A DNA stretch of 64,000 bases from Halolamina sp. CBA1230 (GTDB taxonomy: Archaea > Halobacteriota > Halobacteria > Halobacteriales > Haloferacaceae): the NCBI RefSeq assembly GCF_002025255.2, contig NZ_CP054587.1, positions 2,542,001 through 2,606,000 on the forward strand. The letters run 5' to 3'. The position numbers and the translations under genes are program-made. The notes under the pieces are model-generated. The model made no database searches and was not told where the DNA came from. It saw only the letters and a program-made list of their open reading frames with translations. Every line of letters begins with the position of its first letter. The stretch's first letter is position 1. Of this stretch, positions 61,030 to 64,000 are shown in pieces.

Positions 61030-62102
61030 CGGTTCTCGATAACCTCGCCGACGCGGTCTAACCCTTCGCGGAGTTCTTCGGTCGGGAGGCCGAACCCGAT
61101 CCGGAAACGGTCCCCGTAGGGGCCGAACAGGTGCCCGGGCGCCAGCACTACCGACGCCTCCTCGACCACGACGCGGCAGAACTCCTCGGCGTCCGCGAAC
61201 CCCTCCGGCACCGTCACGAACCCGTTGACGCCGACCGGCTCGTGCCAGTCGAGGCCGTGCTCGTCGAGCCAGTCGGCGACGATCCCGCGGTGGTCGGTCG
61301 CGAGATCGCGGTTCTCGGCCAGGATATCGTCCTCCTGCTCGCCAAGCGCCTGCTTCGCGACGTGCTGGCCGAACAGCGTGGGCGAGATGGTGGTGTAGTC
61401 CTTCCAGCGCCACGCGCGTTCGACCACCTCCTCGTCGCCGACGAGCCAGCCGAACCGCAGGCCGGCGAGTCCGTAGGCCTTCGTGAGGCTCGTGGTGGAG
61501 AGCCCGTACTCGCCCATCGCCGCCGCCGGCGTGATGGGCTCCTCGGCGAGCAGGCGGTACACCTCGTCACAGAGCAGGTACGCGTCGTGCTCGGCCGCGA
61601 GGTCGTACAGCTCCCGGACCGTCTCCTCGTCGTGGTACTCGCCGGTGGGGTTGTTGGGGTTGTTGAGCACGACCACTGCCGTGTCCTCGCGGATCGCCTC
61701 CCGGACGCCGGCCACGTCGACGCTCCAGTTCTCGCGGTTCAGCGGCACCCGCGTCACCTCGCCGAACGCCTCCGGGACGGCGTGGAGCGCCTGGTACGTC
61801 GGCGTCACGACGACCGCGTGGTCGCCGTGCTCGGAGTTCAAAAGCGAGAGGAAGGTGAGGAAGTTCGCCTCCTGCGTGCCGACGGTGAACAGCACCTCGT
61901 CGGCGCTCCGGCCGTAGCGTTCGCCCACGTCGGCGCGGAACTCCGGGTCGCCGTTGGTGGGGATCACGTACCCCAGCTTCCCGGGGTCGAGATCGAAGCG
62001 GCCGGCCGGCAGCGACCTGATCCCGCTCTCGGCGAGCATGATGTCTGCGTCGTGTTCGTACTCCGCGAACCAGCGTTCGAGCCCGAACGGCGAGACGTCC
62101 AT
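61026..62102 (-). CDS. Class I/II PLP aminotransferase
   Basis: 358 residues. Cofactor-site motifs: VLNNPNNPTGEYHDE (about residues 146-160), LLCDEVYRLL, TTSLTKAYGLAGLRFGW with the PLP-binding Lys near residue 210, and FRIGFGLP near the C-terminus with the substrate-carboxylate Arg. Fold type I aminotransferase, typical of aspartate- or aromatic-type enzymes; the amino-acid preference cannot be read from sequence. Start MDVSPFGLERW at 62102 is the only good one. Confidence 0.92.
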   Translation of the reverse strand: MDVSPFGLERWFAEYEHDADIMLAESGIRSLPAGRFDLDPGKLGYVIPTNGDPEFRADVGERYGRSADEVLFTVGTQEANFLTFLSLLNSEHGDHAVVVTPTYQALHAVPEAFGEVTRVPLNRENWSVDVAGVREAIREDTAVVVLNNPNNPTGEYHDEETVRELYDLAAEHDAYLLCDEVYRLLAEEPITPAAAMGEYGLSTTSLTKAYGLAGLRFGWLVGDEEVVERAWRWKDYTTISPTLFGQHVAKQALGEQEDDILAENRDLATDHRGIVADWLDEHGLDWHEPVGVNGFVTVPEGFADAEEFCRVVVEEASVVLAPGHLFGPYGDRFRIGFGLPTEELREGLDRVGEVIENR

Positions 62103-62145
62103 ACGCTCCTTGCGTCACGGGTCGACAAAAACCACCTGCTGCCGG

Positions 62146-63813
62146 CTACTCTCGATCGCGCTTTCGCATGTTCTGACGCGTGAACTGCGGCGTCGCCCGG
62201 ATCGACCGCCGTTTCCGCCGGAATGAGCGCCAGAGCGCGAACACCAGCGGCGCCGTCACGGCGAGGATGCCGAGGGAGATCCGCCAGTCCTGCCCGAACG
62301 CGTAGATCAGCGCCGCCGAGAGCACGCCGGCGGCGACGAAGATCCCCAGGATCAGTCGCTTCGCGAGATCCCGAAACACGTCGTCCTCGTCCTGGACGTT
62401 GATGTTGACCGTGAGGTTCTCGTCCTCGACGCCGTCGAGCACGCGGTCGAGCTTCGGCGGGACCGACACCAGCGCGCCGGCGGTCTCCTGGGCCCGGTCG
62501 GCGGCGTCGCCGGCGATCTTGCGGGCGGTCTGTTCGCGGTACCCCTGCTCGGTGAGGTAGTCGGTCGCGACGCTGATGAAGTCGAACTCGGGGTCGAGCG
62601 TGACACACACTCCTTCGACGACGGTCGCGACACGGAGCACCAGCGCGAGGTTCCGGGGCAGGCGCAGCGGGAACTCGTAGATCGTCCCCTCGACCTGCTC
62701 GATGATCTGCTGGACGCGGTACTGCTCGATATCCTCCCCCCGGGCGTCCTGGATCGCGAGCTCCATCACCCGGCCCATCACCTCGCGGTCGGCCTCCGGC
62801 GAGAGCGTCCCCATCTCCACGAGGGCGTCGAGGATCGCGTCGGTGTCCCGCTCGGCGATGGCGATGTAGAACTCCACGATCTTCTCCTGAACGTACGGGT
62901 CGACCCGGCCGCTCATCCCGAAGTCGTAGAAGATCACCGCGCCCTCGTCGTCGACTGCGAGGTTCCCGGGGTGGGGGTCGGCGTGGAACACGCCGTCGTC
63001 GATGATCATCTGGAGGTAGATGCGCTGGAGCCGCTCGGCGAGCTCGGTGCGATCGATCCCGTTCGCGTCGAGCTCGTCGACGTCGTTGATCTTCGTCCCC
63101 GGCAGGTACTCCATCGTCAGCACCGCCTCCCCCGAGGCCGCCTCGTGGGTGTCGGGGATGCGGATCTCCTCGTCCCCCTCGAAGTTCTCGCTGATCTCCT
63201 CGAGCATCGCGCGCTCGCGGTCGTAGTCCATCTCCTGGCGGATCGTCTTCGAGAACTCGTCGGCGAGGTTCGAGAGCGAGAACGAGCTCGACTCGTCGAC
63301 GAAGAAGACGATCACGGGCAGCGACCAGCGCAGCACCGTGAGGTCGGCGTTGACCAGCGGGACGATCCCCGGCCGGCGCACCTTCACGGCCACCTGCTCG
63401 CCGTCGTGGACCGCGCGGTACACCTGCCCGAGGCTGGCGCCGCTGATCGCCTCGCTGTCGAACTCGTCGAACGTCTCCTCGACGGGGCCGAGTTCGTCCT
63501 CCAGCACCTCCTTCGCCTCGTCCCAGTCAGCCGGGGGGACCTCGTCCTGCAGCGTCGAGAGCACGTCGACGTACTCCGGCGGGAGGATGTCCGGCCGCGT
63601 CGAGAGGAGTTGGCCGAGCTTGATGAACGTCGGCCCGAGCGTCAGCAGCGTCTCGAGCAGCGACTCGGCCCGGCGGACCCGCGTCTCGCTGTCGACGCTC
63701 CGGCTCCGGCCGAACAGGAGGAACCGGTTCCGGTCCCGCGCCCACGCGAACAGCAGCGGGAAAAACCCCTTGAGGACGACCAGGAAGCGCCAGTAAGCAC
63801 GGAGTGACGCCAG
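62146..63813 (-). CDS. ABC1/UbiB-type atypical kinase (no ATG/GTG at full-length start)
   Basis: 555 residues if translated from CTG 63813 (LASLRAYWRFLVVLKGFFP). The KxGQ motif FIKLGQLLSTRPDILP lies upstream of the first GTG (63564), so translation from that GTG would lose a hallmark of the family; a stop occurs two codons before CTG 63813. Other motifs: AAxASLGQV-like ISGASLGQVYRAV, VAVKVRRPG, FHADPHPGNLAVDD and VIFYDFGMSG. Two membrane helices end the protein. These kinases support isoprenoid quinone or lipid metabolism. A point mutation of ATG to CTG or a non-canonical start explains the missing codon. Confidence 0.85.
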   Translation of the reverse strand: MASLRAYWRFLVVLKGFFPLLFAWARDRNRFLLFGRSRSVDSETRVRRAESLLETLLTLGPTFIKLGQLLSTRPDILPPEYVDVLSTLQDEVPPADWDEAKEVLEDELGPVEETFDEFDSEAISGASLGQVYRAVHDGEQVAVKVRRPGIVPLVNADLTVLRWSLPVIVFFVDESSSFSLSNLADEFSKTIRQEMDYDRERAMLEEISENFEGDEEIRIPDTHEAASGEAVLTMEYLPGTKINDVDELDANGIDRTELAERLQRIYLQMIIDDGVFHADPHPGNLAVDDEGAVIFYDFGMSGRVDPYVQEKIVEFYIAIAERDTDAILDALVEMGTLSPEADREVMGRVMELAIQDARGEDIEQYRVQQIIEQVEGTIYEFPLRLPRNLALVLRVATVVEGVCVTLDPEFDFISVATDYLTEQGYREQTARKIAGDAADRAQETAGALVSVPPKLDRVLDGVEDENLTVNINVQDEDDVFRDLAKRLILGIFVAAGVLSAALIYAFGQDWRISLGILAVTAPLVFALWRSFRRKRRSIRATPQFTRQNMRKRDRE

Positions 63814-63863
63814 CCTGGATCACCCCCCCGTTCGCGGTTCGGCGGCTCGGCTCGCTCCGACCA

Positions 63864-64000
63864 TCAGGTGTCGTCGATGTCGATCGACTCGGCGGGGCCG
63901 GCCGATCGCTTGGGGACGGTGACGGTGAGCACGCCCCGGCTCATCGACGCCTCCGCGTCGGTGTCGGCGTCGGGCGGGAGCGGGATCTCGGCGTCGAGAA
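63864..64000 (-). CDS. Hsp20/alpha-crystallin family protein, C-terminal end (partial)
   Basis: The last 45 codons lie in the window; the rest is beyond position 64000. The tail reads ...LPPDADTDAEASMSRGVLTVTVPKRSAG, matching the end of an alpha-crystallin domain (the G-V-L-T-V-x-x-P-K strand) of a small heat-shock protein, followed by an acidic extension. These chaperones hold unfolding proteins in oligomers. Confidence 0.8.
   Translation of the reverse strand, partial: LDAEIPLPPDADTDAEASMSRGVLTVTVPKRSAGPAESIDIDDT

Overview
The window is chromosomal DNA of a haloarchaeon (class Halobacteria). Evidence: an archaeal split RNA polymerase operon, archaeal EF-2 and EF-1-alpha, strongly acidic proteins, high G+C with GC-rich third positions, Tat-type lipoproteins, TATA-like boxes about 25 bp upstream of start codons, and haloarchaeal gene families (Nre, RosR-type PadR, DUF5781/5788/5789-like). 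I cannot name the genus from sequence alone.

Layout. 1-2306: the end of a trehalose-6-phosphate synthase-like gene, a VOC protein, then a palindrome-rich graveyard with three partial copies of the 3' part of tRNA-Asp leading to the intact tRNA-Asp(GTC) at 2307-2379. 2613-12038: rpoH-rpoB''-rpoB'-rpoA'-rpoA''-nusA-rps12-rps7. 12137-16079: an insertion of non-translation genes (MFS permease, secreted PQQ-type sugar dehydrogenase, HExxH protein, membrane protein) that parts rps7 from EF-2. 16179-22553: EF-2, a Tat-exported protein, an ACT-domain/homoserine dehydrogenase pair, EF-1-alpha, rps10 and tRNA-Ala(CGC).

22554-41472: an integrated element of about 18.9 kb in the 3' end of tRNA-Ala. It is bounded by the tRNA and a 16-bp copy of its 3' end, with a tyrosine recombinase next to the far end. 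Cargo: a type I restriction-modification operon (hsdM-hsdS-hsdR plus a YgjP-like metallopeptidase), a Tat lipoprotein, a PadR-like wHTH, an eight-gene overlapping operon of tiny mostly zinc-motif proteins behind a strongly folded leader, a P-loop helicase-like candidate replication protein with a tandem ribbon-helix-helix protein and a coiled-coil protein, GTAC-repeat clusters, a membrane protein, a MgsA/RarA C-terminal-like protein, and an A+T-rich ApeA-like HEPN defence gene. No capsid, portal or terminase gene is visible, so a plasmid-like integrative element with defence cargo is the best description. A short second att-like repeat at 41808-41819 suggests a further, decayed insertion.

41913-64000: core chromosome again: a PRMT-like methyltransferase, the hyuA/hyuB hydantoinase/oxoprolinase pair, a repeat and palindrome tract upstream of it, an RNB ribonuclease, PUA protein, cupin, sulfite-oxidase-like molybdoenzyme, SDR, DNA repair genes (polX, Mut7-C, nreA, rnhA), rosR, inorganic pyrophosphatase, a class I aminotransferase, an ABC1/UbiB kinase whose only plausible full-length start is CTG, and the end of an Hsp20 gene.

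The best candidates for something new are the tiny-gene operon with its structured leader, the tandem-RHH/GTAC control and replication region, the archaeal ApeA-like gene, and the loss of all four zinc cysteines from the RpoB' C-terminal ribbon.
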